A stretch of 36,121 nucleotides of DNA from Syntrophorhabdaceae bacterium PtaU1.Bin034. GTDB lineage: Bacteria > Desulfobacterota_G > Syntrophorhabdia > Syntrophorhabdales > WCHB1-27. The stretch covers positions 1-36,121 of the forward strand of contig MVRP01000024.1 in NCBI GenBank assembly GCA_002067405.1, written 5' to 3'. Both the position numbers and the translations under genes were made by a program. This document shows positions 16,923 through 27,245 of this stretch, one piece after another (position 1 is the stretch's first letter; each line of letters opens with the position of its first letter). The notes under the pieces were generated by a model. It made no database searches and was not told where the DNA came from. It saw only the letters and a program-made list of their open reading frames with translations.

Positions 16923-17863
16923 TGATGAAAAAAATAGGGGTTGTTTTTCCGGGACAAGGATCGCAGTATGTCGGCATGGGGAAGGAGCTTTACGATCGGT
17001 TCGAATACGTGAGGGAATTGTTCGGATCAGCCGATAAAGCGGTCGGTTTCGAGCTCTCGAAGCTTTGTTTCAACGGCCCTGAGGAAGAGCTTCGCAAAAC
17101 CTTTAACACCCAGCCGGCAATACTGCTCGTCAGTTACGCGGTCTGGACAGTATTGAACAAGGAAATGAAGGTGACGCCCTATCTCCTCGCCGGTCACAGT
17201 CTGGGCGAATACACGGCTCTTCTCGCGAGCGGCCTTTTTCCCCTGGAAGACGCGGTAAAGTTGACGAGAAAGAGGGGTCTTCTCATGGAAGAGGCCTGCC
17301 CGGTCGGCATCGGAGGAATGGTGGCATTGATGGGCCCGGTGAGGGAAAAGGTCGAAGAGGCCTGCAAGAGCGTCTCGAAGGGCGACCGCGTGGCAGGTCC
17401 CGCGAACCTGAATTCGCCGGAGCAGCTTGTCCTCTCCGGAAATGCTGACGCGCTCAGGGAAGTGGTTGAGCAACTCAAGGGAACAGGCTACAAAAAGGCC
17501 GTCTTCCTTAATGTTTCCGGTCCTTTTCATAGCCCTCTCATGAAGCCTGCAGCCGAGAAGATGAGGGCAGAGCTTGCGTCCGTTACATTTTCGCCCATGA
17601 ACCTCCCTGTCGTTTCCAACGTTGATGCGGCTCCGAACCAGGACAGTGAAAAGGTTCAGGACCTTCTGTATCGCCAGATGTTCTCGCCCGTGCAGTGGGA
17701 GAGCACCGTAAGGAATATGGTCGCCCGGGGAGTGGAGCTTTTCCTCGAGGTGGGACCGCAGAAAGTGCTCACAAATCTCGTCAGGAGGATCACACCGGAC
17801 GTCCCGTGCCAACATGTGGAAACCATGGAAGAGATCGAGGCAGTACGGAGCGTGCTCTCATGA
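16922..17863 (+). CDS. fabD: Malonyl-CoA:ACP transacylase
   Basis: This 313-residue enzyme loads malonate onto ACP. It starts with VVFPGQGSQYVGMGKELYD, has the nucleophile Ser93 in AGHSLGEYTALLASG, the malonate-binding Arg in RKRGLLMEEA, and the catalytic His in SGPFHSPLMKPA near residue 200. The ATG 16922 overlaps the dehydrogenase stop; a second ATG at 16925 is an equal candidate. The stop overlaps the fabG start (ATGA). Confidence 0.96.
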   Translation: MMKKIGVVFPGQGSQYVGMGKELYDRFEYVRELFGSADKAVGFELSKLCFNGPEEELRKTFNTQPAILLVSYAVWTVLNKEMKVTPYLLAGHSLGEYTALLASGLFPLEDAVKLTRKRGLLMEEACPVGIGGMVALMGPVREKVEEACKSVSKGDRVAGPANLNSPEQLVLSGNADALREVVEQLKGTGYKKAVFLNVSGPFHSPLMKPAAEKMRAELASVTFSPMNLPVVSNVDAAPNQDSEKVQDLLYRQMFSPVQWESTVRNMVARGVELFLEVGPQKVLTNLVRRITPDVPCQHVETMEEIEAVRSVLS

Positions 17864-18585
17864 AGGGAAAGATAACCCTTGTAACAGGGGCAGCGCGCGG
17901 GATCGGACGTACGATAGCGGAATTCCTCGCGGAAAAGGGAAGCGATATTGCGCTGTTCGACGTGATTGACGGGGTAGATGCAGCCGCTGCCGTCGAGGCT
18001 AAAGGCGCAAGGGCCCTGTTCCTCAACGTTGATGTAACCGACTTTCAACAGGTGGAAGCGGCGGTTAAAAAAGTCGTTGCCGAAATGGGCGGGCTCGATA
18101 ACGTCGTCAATAATGCGGGGATCACGAGAGACAGGCTTCTGCTTCGCATGAGCGAAGATGAGTGGGATCAGGTGATACGCATCAACATGAAGGGGGTTTT
18201 CAACTGCACAAAGGCGGCAATCCGGCACTTGCTGAAGAAGGGCGGAAGCATCGTTAACATTGCATCGATCGCCGGGTTGGCAGGCAATCCGGGCCAGTCG
18301 AACTACGCGGCCAGCAAGGCGGGCATTATCGGTTTCACCAAATCTGTCGCAAAGGAATACGGAGAGAGGAATGTCCGGGTCAATGCGGTAGCGCCCGGTT
18401 TTATCAGGACGGATATGACGGTCGCGCTGGATGAAAAATACAGGGAAATGATGACGCAAGCAGTGCCGCTGAAACGGGCAGGGGAGCCGGTTGACGTCGC
18501 CCGCGTCGTATATTTCCTTTTGTCCGATTACAGCAGTTATGTTACCGGAGAGGTAATAAACGTAAGCGGAGGCTTATACATCTGA
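17860..18585 (+). CDS. fabG: 3-oxoacyl-ACP reductase
   Basis: The 241-residue short-chain dehydrogenase has the NADPH motif TGAARGIG at residues 9-16, NNAG at 84-87, and the catalytic Ser136, Tyr149 and Lys153 (SNYAASK). It reduces the 3-oxoacyl-ACP in chain elongation. ATG 17860 overlaps the fabD stop and gives the standard N-terminus MKGKITLVTG. The longer frame is antecedent sequence inside fabD. The C-terminal VINVSGGLYI is typical of FabG. Confidence 0.95.
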   Translation: MKGKITLVTGAARGIGRTIAEFLAEKGSDIALFDVIDGVDAAAAVEAKGARALFLNVDVTDFQQVEAAVKKVVAEMGGLDNVVNNAGITRDRLLLRMSEDEWDQVIRINMKGVFNCTKAAIRHLLKKGGSIVNIASIAGLAGNPGQSNYAASKAGIIGFTKSVAKEYGERNVRVNAVAPGFIRTDMTVALDEKYREMMTQAVPLKRAGEPVDVARVVYFLLSDYSSYVTGEVINVSGGLYI

Positions 18586-18620
18586 GGGGAAGACCCTTAT
18601 CAAAATCAGGAGGTGGATAG

Positions 18621-18854
18621 ATGGCAGTTGCAGAAAAAGTCAAGAAGATGATCGTGGAACAGCTTGGTGTGAATGAGTCCGAGGTTGTGCCGGAGGCAAA
18701 ATTCATCGATGATTTAGGGGCTGATTCCCTCGACATAGTCGAGCTTGTTATGGCTCTTGAGGATGAGTATGGTATAGAGATCCCTGACGAAGACGCGGAG
18801 AAGATCGAGACTGTGGGAGACGCGATCCGCTATATCGAGGAACACTTAAAATAA
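18621..18854 (+). CDS. acpP: Acyl carrier protein
   Basis: This 77-residue acidic four-helix protein carries fatty acyl chains on a phosphopantetheine arm. The attachment serine is Ser36 in [23 protein letters not shown] lies eight bases before ATG 18621. It lies between fabG and fabF in the common order. Confidence 0.98.
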   Translation: MAVAEKVKKMIVEQLGVNESEVVPEAKFIDDLGADSLDIVELVMALEDEYGIEIPDEDAEKIETVGDAIRYIEEHLK

Positions 18855-18869
18855 AAGATGAGGTGAGGG

Positions 18870-20111
18870 TTGAAAAGACGGGTCGTCATAACAGGTTTAG
18901 GGCTCACAACTCCTCTTGGTATCGGCCTCGATAATGTGTGGCACAAGATCCTCGACGGTCAGTCAGGAGTGGCGCCTATCACCAGGTTCGATGCCTCGCA
19001 TCATGATACAAAGATCGCGGCCGAGGTCAAGGATTTCAGGCCGGAGGACTATGTGCCCGCGAAAGAAGTGAGGCGTATGGATCTTTTTATCCTGTACGCT
19101 CTCGCTGCCACGAAATTTGCCGTAGAGTCCGCGGGGCTCGATATGGCAAAAGAGGACGCCGAGCGCGTAGGCGTTATAGTCGGCACAGGCCTCGGGGGAT
19201 TGCCAACGCTTGAAAAGTACCACAGCATCCTTTTGGACAAGGGTCCGGGGAGGATTTCTCCATTTTTTATTCCCATGCTCATCGCCAATGAAGCCCCGGG
19301 TAACATAGCCATCCAATACGGCATGAAGGGTCCCAATCTCAGCATTGTAACCGCGTGTGCAACGGGCGCCCATTCTATCGGCGATGCGTACCGGGTGATA
19401 CAGTACGGCGACGCCGATGTCATGGTGGCAGGCGGGACAGAAGCGAATCTGACCCCGCTCACGGTCGGTGGGTTCAATGCCTTAAAAGCGCTCTCAACGA
19501 AGAACGACGCCCCGGAAAAAGCGTCCCGTCCTTTTGACAAGGAGAGGGACGGTTTTGTGATAGGCGAAGGCGCGGGCATCGTGGTTATGGAAGAGCTCGA
19601 GCACGCCCGGCAAAGGGGAGCAACGATTTATGCGGAGATCGTGGGCTATGGCTACAATGGCGATGCCTACCATATTACCGCACCATCTCCCGATGGCGAC
19701 GGAGCGATCCGCTGCATGAGGATGGCATTGAAGGATGCCGGCATCTCACCGGAGCAGGTCGATTATATTAACGCTCACGGCACGTCGACGGACCTCAATG
19801 ATGCTTCAGAAACCATTGCAATTAAAGCAGTCTTTGGTGAAAAGGCGTACCGGGTGCCGGTCAGCTCTACCAAGTCCATGATAGGCCATCTTTTGGGCGC
19901 TGCGGGGGCGGTTGAGGCGATCTTCAGCATTCTTGCAATTCGCGATCAGATATGTCCTCCGACCATCAATTACGAAAACCCTGATCCGGAATGCGATCTT
20001 GATTATGTTCCGAACACCGCAAGAAAGCATGCCATCACCCATGTCGCTTCAAACTCATTCGGCTTCGGTGGGACCAATGCGGTACTCATCTTCAAGAGGT
20101 TTGAGAGTTGA
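18870..20111 (+). CDS. fabF: 3-oxoacyl-ACP synthase II
   Basis: The elongating condensing enzyme (413 residues) has the nucleophile Cys163 in [12 protein letters not shown] and the two catalytic histidines in [13 protein letters not shown] and [15 protein letters not shown]. The C-terminal [15 protein letters not shown] is also typical. The start is TTG 18870 with AGGTGAGGG upstream. As no fabH or fabB lies in the cluster, this is its only condensing enzyme. The stop overlaps the rpiB start. Confidence 0.96.
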   Translation: MKRRVVITGLGLTTPLGIGLDNVWHKILDGQSGVAPITRFDASHHDTKIAAEVKDFRPEDYVPAKEVRRMDLFILYALAATKFAVESAGLDMAKEDAERVGVIVGTGLGGLPTLEKYHSILLDKGPGRISPFFIPMLIANEAPGNIAIQYGMKGPNLSIVTACATGAHSIGDAYRVIQYGDADVMVAGGTEANLTPLTVGGFNALKALSTKNDAPEKASRPFDKERDGFVIGEGAGIVVMEELEHARQRGATIYAEIVGYGYNGDAYHITAPSPDGDGAIRCMRMALKDAGISPEQVDYINAHGTSTDLNDASETIAIKAVFGEKAYRVPVSSTKSMIGHLLGAAGAVEAIFSILAIRDQICPPTINYENPDPECDLDYVPNTARKHAITHVASNSFGFGGTNAVLIFKRFES

Positions 20112-20566
20112 AAATAGCGATCGGCTCGGATCATGGCGGATATGAGTTGAAGGAGTATGTGAAACAGATGCTCGGGTCTCAGCATGATTTTAGTGACCTG
20201 GGCACCAACAGTCTTGATTCGGTAGACTACCCCGACTATGGATTCAAAGTGGCGGACTTCGTGGCCAGGGGGCAGGTCGATCGCGGCATTCTTATTTGCA
20301 GCACAGGAATTGGCATGTCCGTGACGGCCAATAAGGTGAGAGGGGTGAGGGCAGCCCTCGCTTTTGATCTCTACACCGCGATGCAGAGCAGGCGTCATCT
20401 TGATGCCAATATTCTCGTGCTGGGGGCACAGGTGACGGGGAAGTCGCTTGCGCTGGAGATGGTGAAGGTGTGGTTGGAGACCTCTTTTGAAGGCGGTCGC
20501 CACGAGAGACGAATTGAGAAGATAAGAAGGTTCGAAGATGATTGCCATGGATGCCCTGAAGGGTAA
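20108..20566 (+). CDS. rpiB: Ribose-5-phosphate isomerase B
   Basis: The 152 residues begin [17 protein letters not shown] (SDHGG substrate loop) and contain the catalytic Cys in [17 protein letters not shown] near residue 66. [11 protein letters not shown] follows. It interconverts ribose 5-phosphate and ribulose 5-phosphate; ribulose 5-phosphate is also the substrate of RibB encoded downstream. Some members act on allose or galactose phosphates, but this sequence is RpiB-like throughout. The start is TTG 20108 overlapping the fabF stop, and the 3' end overlaps glyA by 29 bases. Confidence 0.93.
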   Translation: MKIAIGSDHGGYELKEYVKQMLGSQHDFSDLGTNSLDSVDYPDYGFKVADFVARGQVDRGILICSTGIGMSVTANKVRGVRAALAFDLYTAMQSRRHLDANILVLGAQVTGKSLALEMVKVWLETSFEGGRHERRIEKIRRFEDDCHGCPEG

Positions 20567-21797
20567 AGATAGAGAGATTTACGATTGTATCAGGAAGGAA
20601 ATCGAGCGGGAGGAGTACAGCCTCATCCTGATCGCTTCCGAAAACTACGTTGATCAGGAGATCCTCGAAGTCCAGGGAACGCTCCTTACCAACAAGTATG
20701 CGGAAGGTTATCCGGAGCGCCGCTACTATGGAGGATGCAGGTACGTCGACGAGATCGAGCAGTTGACCATCGAGCGTGCGTGCAGGCTTTTTGGCGCCGA
20801 ACACGCCAATGTTCAGCCCCACTCCGGCTCCGCGGCCAATATGGCAGTCCTCTATGCAGTCCTGAAACCGGGAGACAAGATACTCGGAATGGACCTGGCC
20901 CATGGCGGCCATCTCACCCACGGCGCGCGGGTAAGCTTCTCGGGGCGTTTCTTCCAGCCCGTCTCATATCAGGTATCGCAGAAAAATGAAGAGATCGACT
21001 ATGACGAGGTGCGGGCGATTGCGCTCAAAGAGAAACCGAAACTGATCATTGCCGGCGCGAGCGCCTATTCAAGGATCATAGATTTCGAGAGATTCAGGCA
21101 GATAGCCGATGAAATAGGCGCCTTTCTCCTCGTCGATATTGCTCACATAGCAGGCGCAGTGGCCACCGGTCTTCATCCGAGCCCGGTCGGGTTCGCCCAT
21201 TTTGTGACCACCACCACCCATAAAACACTGCGGGGTCCCCGGGGAGGACTGATCCTTTGCGACAGGGAGTTCGCGAAACCCATCAACTCGATGATCTTCC
21301 CCGGAATCCAGGGTGGTCCTCTGATGCATGTGATTGCGGCGAAGGCCGTGGCGCTCCGGAACGCCATGACCCCCGAGTTCAAGACCTATCAGGAACAGAT
21401 CATCAGGAATGCCCGTCATCTCGCCTCTGCAATGGAAAAGAGGGGCTACCGGATCGTGTCCGGAGGCACCGACAACCATCTCTTCCTTGTCGACTTGTCC
21501 GAAAAAGGCATTACGGGAAAAGAGGCTGAGCTGAGCCTTGAGAAGAGCGGGATCATGCTGAACAAGAACCTCATTCCTTTTGACACAAAAGGGCCGAATA
21601 CCGCGAGCGGGGTCCGGATAGGCACGCCCGCAGTCACCACGAGGGGCATGAAGGAGCCCGAGATGGAGTCGATCGCGGAGATGATCGACTCCGTTCTTCA
21701 AAGCCCGCACAACGAGCGACTGCACGACGAGATAAGAGAAAGGGTGAAAGACCTGTGCGGGCAGTTCCCCTTCTATTCACGTATCTACAACCTATGA
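20538..21797 (+). CDS. glyA: Serine hydroxymethyltransferase
   Basis: This PLP enzyme of 419 residues converts serine and THF to glycine and methylene-THF. The PLP lysine lies in [18 protein letters not shown] (about residue 229), with LIASENYV near the start and [16 protein letters not shown] and [13 protein letters not shown] following. ATG 20538 or 20547 can start it, both inside the rpiB end. RpiB-GlyA adjacency is common in deltaproteobacteria. The stop overlaps the dCMP deaminase start. Confidence 0.96.
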   Translation: MIAMDALKGKDREIYDCIRKEIEREEYSLILIASENYVDQEILEVQGTLLTNKYAEGYPERRYYGGCRYVDEIEQLTIERACRLFGAEHANVQPHSGSAANMAVLYAVLKPGDKILGMDLAHGGHLTHGARVSFSGRFFQPVSYQVSQKNEEIDYDEVRAIALKEKPKLIIAGASAYSRIIDFERFRQIADEIGAFLLVDIAHIAGAVATGLHPSPVGFAHFVTTTTHKTLRGPRGGLILCDREFAKPINSMIFPGIQGGPLMHVIAAKAVALRNAMTPEFKTYQEQIIRNARHLASAMEKRGYRIVSGGTDNHLFLVDLSEKGITGKEAELSLEKSGIMLNKNLIPFDTKGPNTASGVRIGTPAVTTRGMKEPEMESIAEMIDSVLQSPHNERLHDEIRERVKDLCGQFPFYSRIYNL

Positions 21798-22267
21798 AAG
21801 GCGAGCGCCCCGACTGGGACCCCTATTTCATGGAAATAGCGGAGATTGTGGCTAAGCGTTCCACCTGTATGAGGAGGAGCGTGGGGGCGCTGATCGTGAA
21901 GAACAGGCGAATCCTGTCAACAGGCTATAACGGCGCCCCGAGCGGCCTGGAGCACTGCAGGGATGTGGGCTGTGTCCGCGAAAAGAGAAATGTGGCGTCC
22001 GGCGAGCGACACGAGCTTTGCCGTGGGCTCCATGCCGAGCAGAACGCAATCATTCAGGCGGCGTACCACGGGGTGCCCATCAACAAAAGCGTCATCTATT
22101 CGACGCACTTGCCCTGCTCGATTTGTGTTAAAATGATCATAAACGCGGGTATTATCCAGATCTTTTACCTGGAAGGATATCCCGACGAACTCGCGGCGAA
22201 TTTGATCGCGGAATCGGGTATAATAATAACGCGAGTAATGCAGGCAAGTAGCGAAATGGCGAAATAG
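21794..22267 (+). CDS. dCMP deaminase (ComEB-like)
   Basis: The 157-residue zinc deaminase has HAEQNAII (zinc His and catalytic Glu) and [14 protein letters not shown] (two zinc Cys), plus the extended [14 protein letters not shown] insertion typical of dCMP deaminases, which often hold a second zinc there. It converts dCMP to dUMP for dTMP synthesis. ATG 21794 overlaps the glyA stop (ATGA) and gives a start [16 protein letters not shown] usual for the family. Confidence 0.92.
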   Translation: MKGERPDWDPYFMEIAEIVAKRSTCMRRSVGALIVKNRRILSTGYNGAPSGLEHCRDVGCVREKRNVASGERHELCRGLHAEQNAIIQAAYHGVPINKSVIYSTHLPCSICVKMIINAGIIQIFYLEGYPDELAANLIAESGIIITRVMQASSEMAK

Positions 22268-22382
22268 GCAAGTGGGACAATAGCAAAACAGAGTCCGAGA
22301 TTAGCCGAAATCATTCGTCAGACTATTTTAGCTTTTCCCCCTGATTCACGACCTCGCTGCTCTGCCATTTAACGGGTTTTCC

Positions 22383-22847
22383 ATGAAGTGCCCTCATTGC
22401 GGATTTACCGAAAGCAAAGTAATCGATTCGAGAATGAGCAAGGAGATGGACACCATCAGACGGCGCCGGGAATGTCTCAAATGCTCGAAGCGATTCAGCA
22501 CTGCAGAGATGCTGGAAGAGGGACTGCCCCTTGTGGTAAAGAAAGACGGCCGGCGAGAGGTCTTTGACAGGACGAAGATCCTCAATGGCTTGAAAAAAGC
22601 CTGCGAAAAAAGGCCGATCGGGATTACCGATCTGGAGAAGGTTGTTTCCCGGATCGAATATGATCTGACGGAGAGCAGCGAGAAAGAGATTGCCAGCACC
22701 GAGATAGGACAAAAGGTTATGGATGAGCTACGAAAGCTCGATGAAGTCGCCTATGTGCGATTCGCCTCCGTGTACCGGCAGTTCAAGGACATTACCGAGT
22801 TTATGGAAGAGCTGACAGGATTGCTCCTGAAAAAAGGAGAAAAATGA
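22383..22847 (+). CDS. nrdR: NrdR, ribonucleotide reductase repressor
   Basis: NrdR (154 residues) has an N-terminal zinc ribbon MKCPHCGFTESKV with the second pair in CLKCSKRFST. An ATP-cone fills residues ~49-139, beginning LVVKKDGRREVFDRTKILNGLKKAC. It represses nrd genes in response to dATP/ATP. A 115-base gap precedes it, without an obvious promoter or Shine-Dalgarno. The stop overlaps the ribD start. The nrdR-ribD link is common. Confidence 0.96.
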   Translation: MKCPHCGFTESKVIDSRMSKEMDTIRRRRECLKCSKRFSTAEMLEEGLPLVVKKDGRREVFDRTKILNGLKKACEKRPIGITDLEKVVSRIEYDLTESSEKEIASTEIGQKVMDELRKLDEVAYVRFASVYRQFKDITEFMEELTGLLLKKGEK

Positions 22848-23950
22848 AAGAAGAAGACTATATGCGAATGGCGCTCACCCTTGCCAGGAAGGGACTTGGG
22901 ACAACATCTCCGAACCCGATGGTGGGTGCCCTGGTGGTAAAAGGGCAGCATATCCTCGGAAAGGGATACCATCGCAAGGCAGGCGAGCCCCATGCAGAGG
23001 TGATCGCCCTTGAGCAGGCCGGGGAGCGGGCAAGGGGCGCGACCCTCCTGGTGACACTGGAGCCATGCTGTCATACGGAGAAGAGGACGCCCCCGTGCGT
23101 GGATGCCATTATCAGGGCGGGGATAAAGAAAGTAATAGTGGCCATGTTTGATCCTAACCAGCACGTAAACGGAAAGGGCGTCGAAGCGTTGCGCAAAGCG
23201 GGCGTGGATGTAAAGGTGGGGCTCCTTTCCGAGGAGGCCCGGGCACTCAATGAAGCTTTCGTCACCTTTCAGGAGAAGAAACGGCCTTTTTTTGTCATGA
23301 AGTCGGCGCAAAGCCTTGACGGAAAGATCGCGACCAAGATAGGAGAATCGAAATGGATTTCCAACGAAGAGTCACGGGCTTATGCGAACAAGCTCCGCTC
23401 GGTAATGGACGGTATCATGGTAGGGATCAACACGATCATCCTCGATAATCCCCTCCTCGTACCAAGGGTGGCCAAACCCAAACGGTACCCCGTAAGGATC
23501 GTGCTTGACTCCAGGCTCCGCATCCCTCTTTCCTGCGAGTTGGTGAAGACCGCACACAATTACCGTACCCTGATATTTGCCCTTTCTGAAGCGAGCAGCG
23601 ACAAGGAGAACCATCTGATGAGTCTGGGCGTGGAGGTGGTCCGGGTTGGCCCGGGCGCCGGCGGAAGGGTCAGCCTCTCGGAAATATGTGCCGAGCTTCG
23701 GAAGAGGGAGATCATGAGCGTGCTTGTCGAAGGCGGCGGTGAGATCCACAGCAGTTTTCTCAAAGAGGGTCTTTTTGACAAAGTGGTGCTTTTCTACGGG
23801 CCGCTCTTTATCGGCGGCAAGAATGCGCCGGCCATGGTAGCGGGCAAGGGTATAGACTTCTTGAAAGATGCGTGCAGAATTGAAGTGACCTCTGTAAAAA
23901 GGCTTAAGGACGACATCTGCGTGGAGGGGTATGTTCACGGGAATCATTGA
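22844..23950 (+). CDS. ribD: Bifunctional riboflavin deaminase/reductase RibD
   Basis: The 368 residues hold an N-terminal deaminase with zinc motifs HAEVIAL and PCCHTEKRTPPCVDAII (residues ~45-90). A C-terminal reductase starts FFVMKSAQSLDGKIATKIGESKWIS near residue 147 and includes LVEGGGEIHSSFL. It performs two successive steps from the GTP cyclohydrolase product. ATG 22844 overlaps the nrdR stop. There is no room for an FMN riboswitch before it. The end overlaps ribE by 20 bases. Confidence 0.95.
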   Translation: MKEEDYMRMALTLARKGLGTTSPNPMVGALVVKGQHILGKGYHRKAGEPHAEVIALEQAGERARGATLLVTLEPCCHTEKRTPPCVDAIIRAGIKKVIVAMFDPNQHVNGKGVEALRKAGVDVKVGLLSEEARALNEAFVTFQEKKRPFFVMKSAQSLDGKIATKIGESKWISNEESRAYANKLRSVMDGIMVGINTIILDNPLLVPRVAKPKRYPVRIVLDSRLRIPLSCELVKTAHNYRTLIFALSEASSDKENHLMSLGVEVVRVGPGAGGRVSLSEICAELRKREIMSVLVEGGGEIHSSFLKEGLFDKVVLFYGPLFIGGKNAPAMVAGKGIDFLKDACRIEVTSVKRLKDDICVEGYVHGNH

Positions 23951-24581
23951 GGATGTTGGTACGGTGGTGAGCATCGGCAAGCTCCCCGGTCGATGGGAGT
24001 TCGCTATCAGGACAAGCCTCGATCCGTCTGAGATTCGCGAGGGAGACAGCATAGCCGTTGACGGCGTTTGTCTTACCGTCGTCCGGCTCGAAGGGGCTGT
24101 TTTTCACGCCGATGCTTCGCTTGAAACACTGAAAGTGACAACCCTGAAGGACAAGTCTGCAAATCAGCGGGTCAACGTAGAGAGGGCGCTTCGCGTCGGT
24201 TCGCGCCTTGACGGCCACATGGTAATGGGCCACGTAGATGGCATCGGCCGGATCACGGACATCCGTCCGGAGGGTGATTCCATACGGTTCGAGTTCGAAA
24301 TTCCCGAGGAATTATCAAGGTATATCGTCAAGAAGGGGTCGGTCGCCATCGATGGAATAAGCTTGACAGTCAACGAGCAACGTGATAATAGATTTACACT
24401 TAATATTATTCCATATTCTGCATCCAAAACAACGATAGGTTCCAAGAATCTCGGAGATCAGGTAAACGTTGAGACAGATATACTGGGACGTTACGTGGAG
24501 AAGTTTGTGAGAACCGGCGAGAAGAATGGTCTCGACCTCGATTTCCTTTATAAATACGGCTATATCAAAGGGAGGACGTGA
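23931..24581 (+). CDS. ribE: Riboflavin synthase alpha subunit
   Basis: The 216-residue protein starts [12 protein letters not shown] and has two tandem lumazine-binding barrels. Each carries an [11 protein letters not shown] or [12 protein letters not shown] motif, and [12 protein letters not shown] starts the second half. It dismutates two 6,7-dimethyl-8-ribityllumazine molecules to riboflavin. It overlaps ribD, and its stop overlaps the ribBA ATG by one base. Some groups name this gene ribC. Confidence 0.95.
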   Translation: MFTGIIEDVGTVVSIGKLPGRWEFAIRTSLDPSEIREGDSIAVDGVCLTVVRLEGAVFHADASLETLKVTTLKDKSANQRVNVERALRVGSRLDGHMVMGHVDGIGRITDIRPEGDSIRFEFEIPEELSRYIVKKGSVAIDGISLTVNEQRDNRFTLNIIPYSASKTTIGSKNLGDQVNVETDILGRYVEKFVRTGEKNGLDLDFLYKYGYIKGRT

Positions 24582-25786
24582 TGGCCATAGCGCGGATAGA
24601 AGAAGTAATCGAGGACATTAAGAACGGAAAGATGGTCATCATGGTTGATGACGAGGATCGTGAAAACGAAGGCGATGTGGTGATTGCAGCGCAATACGCC
24701 ACCCCTGAAGCGGTGAATTTCATGGCGCGCCATGCGTGCGGGCTAATCTGCCTGTCTCTTACGGAAGAGCGGGTTCGGGAACTTGATCTTCCGCTCATGG
24801 TGGAAGATAACACAACGCCGTTCAACACTGCCTTTACTGTTTCCATAGAAGCAAAGGAAGGCGTGACCACGGGCATATCGGCCCACGACAGGTCAAAAAC
24901 AATCCTCACCGCTATAGCCGAGGATACGAGACCCGAGGATCTCGGGCGTCCGGGCCACATATTTCCCCTCATGGCGAGAAATGGAGGGGTCCTTGTCCGG
25001 GTGGGCCACACGGAGGCCTCGGTAGACCTCGCACGTCTCGCAGGATTAAAACCGGCGGGCGTGATCTGCGAGGTAATGAGGGAAGACGGGACCATGGCAA
25101 GGCTTCCCGACCTTGAGACTTTTGCGGCCCAACACGGCTTGAAGATAGGGACCATTGCCGATCTTATCCAATATAAGATGAGATACGAGAAATTCGTGAG
25201 AAAGGTCGTGGAGACGAAATTGCCGACCCGATACGGAGGCGAGTTCAGGCTGATTGCTTACGACAACGATATGGACAATGAAGAGCATCTCGCCTTTGTA
25301 AAAGGCGACATCGGTCCTGACGACGAGGTCCTGGTGCGCGTTCACTCGGAGTGCCTTACCGGCGATGTCTTTGGCTCCATGCGATGCGACTGCGGGGATC
25401 AGCTGCGCACTGCCATGGCGATGATCGAGAAGGAAGGCAAGGGCGTCCTGCTTTATATGAGACAGGAAGGCAGAGGCATCGGTCTCGTGAACAAGATCAA
25501 GGCTTACAAACTGCAGGATGAGGGAGCGGATACGGTCGAGGCGAATGAGGCCCTCGGTTTCCTGCCGGATCTTCGTGATTATGGCATCGGCGCCCAGATT
25601 TTGCATGATCTCGGCGTGCGGAAGATGCGGTTGATAACGAACAACCCCAGGAAGATAAAAGGGCTCGAGGGCTATGGGCTCTCGGTCGTGGAAAGGGTGC
25701 CCTTGGAGATCGTGCCGACCAAGGACAATATCCACTATCTCAAGACCAAGCGGGAAAAACTGGGTCATATTCTCGAAAATGTATGA
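24581..25786 (+). CDS. ribBA: Bifunctional DHBP synthase/GTP cyclohydrolase II RibBA
   Basis: The 401 residues comprise RibB (about 1-200, with [15 protein letters not shown] and the [14 protein letters not shown] region) and RibA (about 205-401). RibA has the zinc site [18 protein letters not shown] and [16 protein letters not shown]. The two domains supply both precursors of lumazine, from ribulose 5-phosphate and GTP. GGAGG lies five bases before ATG 24581. All key motifs are present in both halves, so both activities are expected. Confidence 0.95.
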   Translation: MAIARIEEVIEDIKNGKMVIMVDDEDRENEGDVVIAAQYATPEAVNFMARHACGLICLSLTEERVRELDLPLMVEDNTTPFNTAFTVSIEAKEGVTTGISAHDRSKTILTAIAEDTRPEDLGRPGHIFPLMARNGGVLVRVGHTEASVDLARLAGLKPAGVICEVMREDGTMARLPDLETFAAQHGLKIGTIADLIQYKMRYEKFVRKVVETKLPTRYGGEFRLIAYDNDMDNEEHLAFVKGDIGPDDEVLVRVHSECLTGDVFGSMRCDCGDQLRTAMAMIEKEGKGVLLYMRQEGRGIGLVNKIKAYKLQDEGADTVEANEALGFLPDLRDYGIGAQILHDLGVRKMRLITNNPRKIKGLEGYGLSVVERVPLEIVPTKDNIHYLKTKREKLGHILENV

Positions 25787-25796
25787 GGTAAATGCC

Positions 25797-26285
25797 ATGG
25801 TACACGAGGGAAAGCTTGATGCAACAGGATTCAGGTTTGCGATAGTAGTGAGCAGGTTCAACAGTTTTGTGACGGACAGGCTGCTGGAAGGAGCACTCGA
25901 CGCGCTTAAGCGGCACGGGGCGGATGATGCGCTCATCGAGATCGTGAGGGTCCCAGGGGCTTTCGAAATACCTCTTGCGGCCAAACTGGTTTCCAAGAGG
26001 CAGGACGTGGACGGAGTGATCTGCCTCGGTGCGGTGATAAAGGGAGGGACTCCCCATTTTCACTATGTCGCGTCCGAAGTCACGAAAGGCATCGCAGCGT
26101 CGTCCCTCGACAACGAAAAACCCATCGCCTTCGGCATCCTCACCACGGAGAGCGTGGAGCAGGCGGTCGAACGGGCAGGAACAAAAGCCGGGAACAAAGG
26201 TTACGATGCAGCCATGTCGGCTATCGAGATGGTGAACCTCCTAAAGGACAGTGGCTTGTGCGGAGAAGGAAAGCGAGAGAGCTAG
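25797..26285 (+). CDS. ribH: 6,7-dimethyl-8-ribityllumazine synthase
   Basis: The 162-residue capsid-forming enzyme joins the two RibBA-derived precursors. Visible motifs are [28 protein letters not shown], and [22 protein letters not shown] with the catalytic His. ATG 25797 is preferred, with GAGG eight bases upstream; ATG 25779 inside ribBA would add six residues. The end overlaps nusB by 28 bases. Confidence 0.94.
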   Translation: MVHEGKLDATGFRFAIVVSRFNSFVTDRLLEGALDALKRHGADDALIEIVRVPGAFEIPLAAKLVSKRQDVDGVICLGAVIKGGTPHFHYVASEVTKGIAASSLDNEKPIAFGILTTESVEQAVERAGTKAGNKGYDAAMSAIEMVNLLKDSGLCGEGKRES

Positions 26286-26677
26286 CGTTAAAAATGCTGT
26301 ATCAGATGGAAGTGAATCATGATCCGGCAGAGGCAGCGCTTCAACGATACGTAAGGATTTTTCCCTACCAGGACGATATTGTGTCTTATGCCCGGTTCCT
26401 GCTGACGGGAATCAAGAAAGAGCAGGGCCAGCTTGACCTCTATATCGAGAAGGCATCGGAGCACTGGAAGATCAGCAGGATTACTTATGTTGACAAGAAC
26501 ATTCTGAGGGTGGCCATATACGAGATGCTTTACTCTACGGAAGTCCCGCCGAAGGTGGCCATCGATGAAGCACTGGAACTGGCCAAAAAGTTCGGGAGTG
26601 AGGAATCGAAGGACTTCATCAATGGCATCCTGGACAAGATACTTAAAGATCATTACCAGAAAGGGGAAGGCAATTAA
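26258..26677 (+). CDS. nusB: Transcription antitermination factor NusB
   Basis: This all-helical RNA-binding protein of 139 residues starts [20 protein letters not shown], the Arg-rich box A-binding helix. It ends in [34 protein letters not shown], diagnostic of NusB. With NusE it binds boxA in rRNA leaders. The start is GTG 26258 with AAAGGA upstream, inside ribH. ribH-nusB adjacency is very widely conserved. Confidence 0.95.
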   Translation: MRRRKARELALKMLYQMEVNHDPAEAALQRYVRIFPYQDDIVSYARFLLTGIKKEQGQLDLYIEKASEHWKISRITYVDKNILRVAIYEMLYSTEVPPKVAIDEALELAKKFGSEESKDFINGILDKILKDHYQKGEGN

Positions 26678-26698
26678 CAACATTGCATAACCGGCAAC

Positions 26699-27184
26699 AT
26701 GCCTGCCCACCTTCTCATTGACGGCTACAATTTTCTAAAAAGAAGCAGTTTTACTGCCTTTGCAGGGGCTGACATCGATGGTGCCCGGCGCTACCTGCTG
26801 GAAAGACTCGCAGAATACAAAAAGAACAGACAGGTAAAGATAGCAGTGGTTTTTGATGCCCCGAACAGCTTTTCCCTTTCACGGCAAAAAGAGGGCTTCA
26901 GGGGTGTGGAGGTAATCTATTCGGCTCAAGGTGAGACGGCTGACGACGTGATGATTGAGATCATACGGAGAAGGCACGGGGGGCTCGTGATAGTGACGTC
27001 CGACCGGGCCATTATCGATGAGGCGAAAAAACACGGAGTTACCTTTATTACACCCGACCGGCTGGAAGAGGCGCTTGAAGGCCCAACGGCCGACGAGGAC
27101 GAGGTAAGATCCGAAAAGAAAGGTAATCCCCGCAAGGCTCCGAAGAGTGTGAGACGCGCGAGGAGAACGATCAAAAAAATATAG
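26699..27184 (+). CDS. NYN-domain (YacP-like) ribonuclease
   Basis: The 161-residue protein has the PIN/NYN core LLIDGYNFLK (first Asp), VVFDAPNS (second), ETADDVMIEII (third acidic cluster) and VTSDRAI (fourth). The Lys/Arg-rich tail from residue ~138 probably binds RNA. YacP/Rae1 members are endoribonucleases, in Bacillus acting on mRNA at the ribosome. There is no strong Shine-Dalgarno before ATG 26699. It is the last gene of the long plus-strand string and converges on the manganese exporter gene 61 bases away. Confidence 0.85.
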   Translation: MPAHLLIDGYNFLKRSSFTAFAGADIDGARRYLLERLAEYKKNRQVKIAVVFDAPNSFSLSRQKEGFRGVEVIYSAQGETADDVMIEIIRRRHGGLVIVTSDRAIIDEAKKHGVTFITPDRLEEALEGPTADEDEVRSEKKGNPRKAPKSVRRARRTIKKI

Positions 27185-27245
27185 AGTAGCGCGGGCTGCA
27201 TACGACATATTGCCCATGCCGCACTTGCCGGGCATTCCGAAGGTT

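Noticed and set aside
17027..17815. A 262-codon frame antisense to fabD
   Set aside because: Shadow of a well supported gene, no motif.
22268..22843. FMN riboswitch before the rib genes
   Set aside because: ribD overlaps nrdR and no conserved RFN-element segments are seen in the gap before nrdR or in nrdR.
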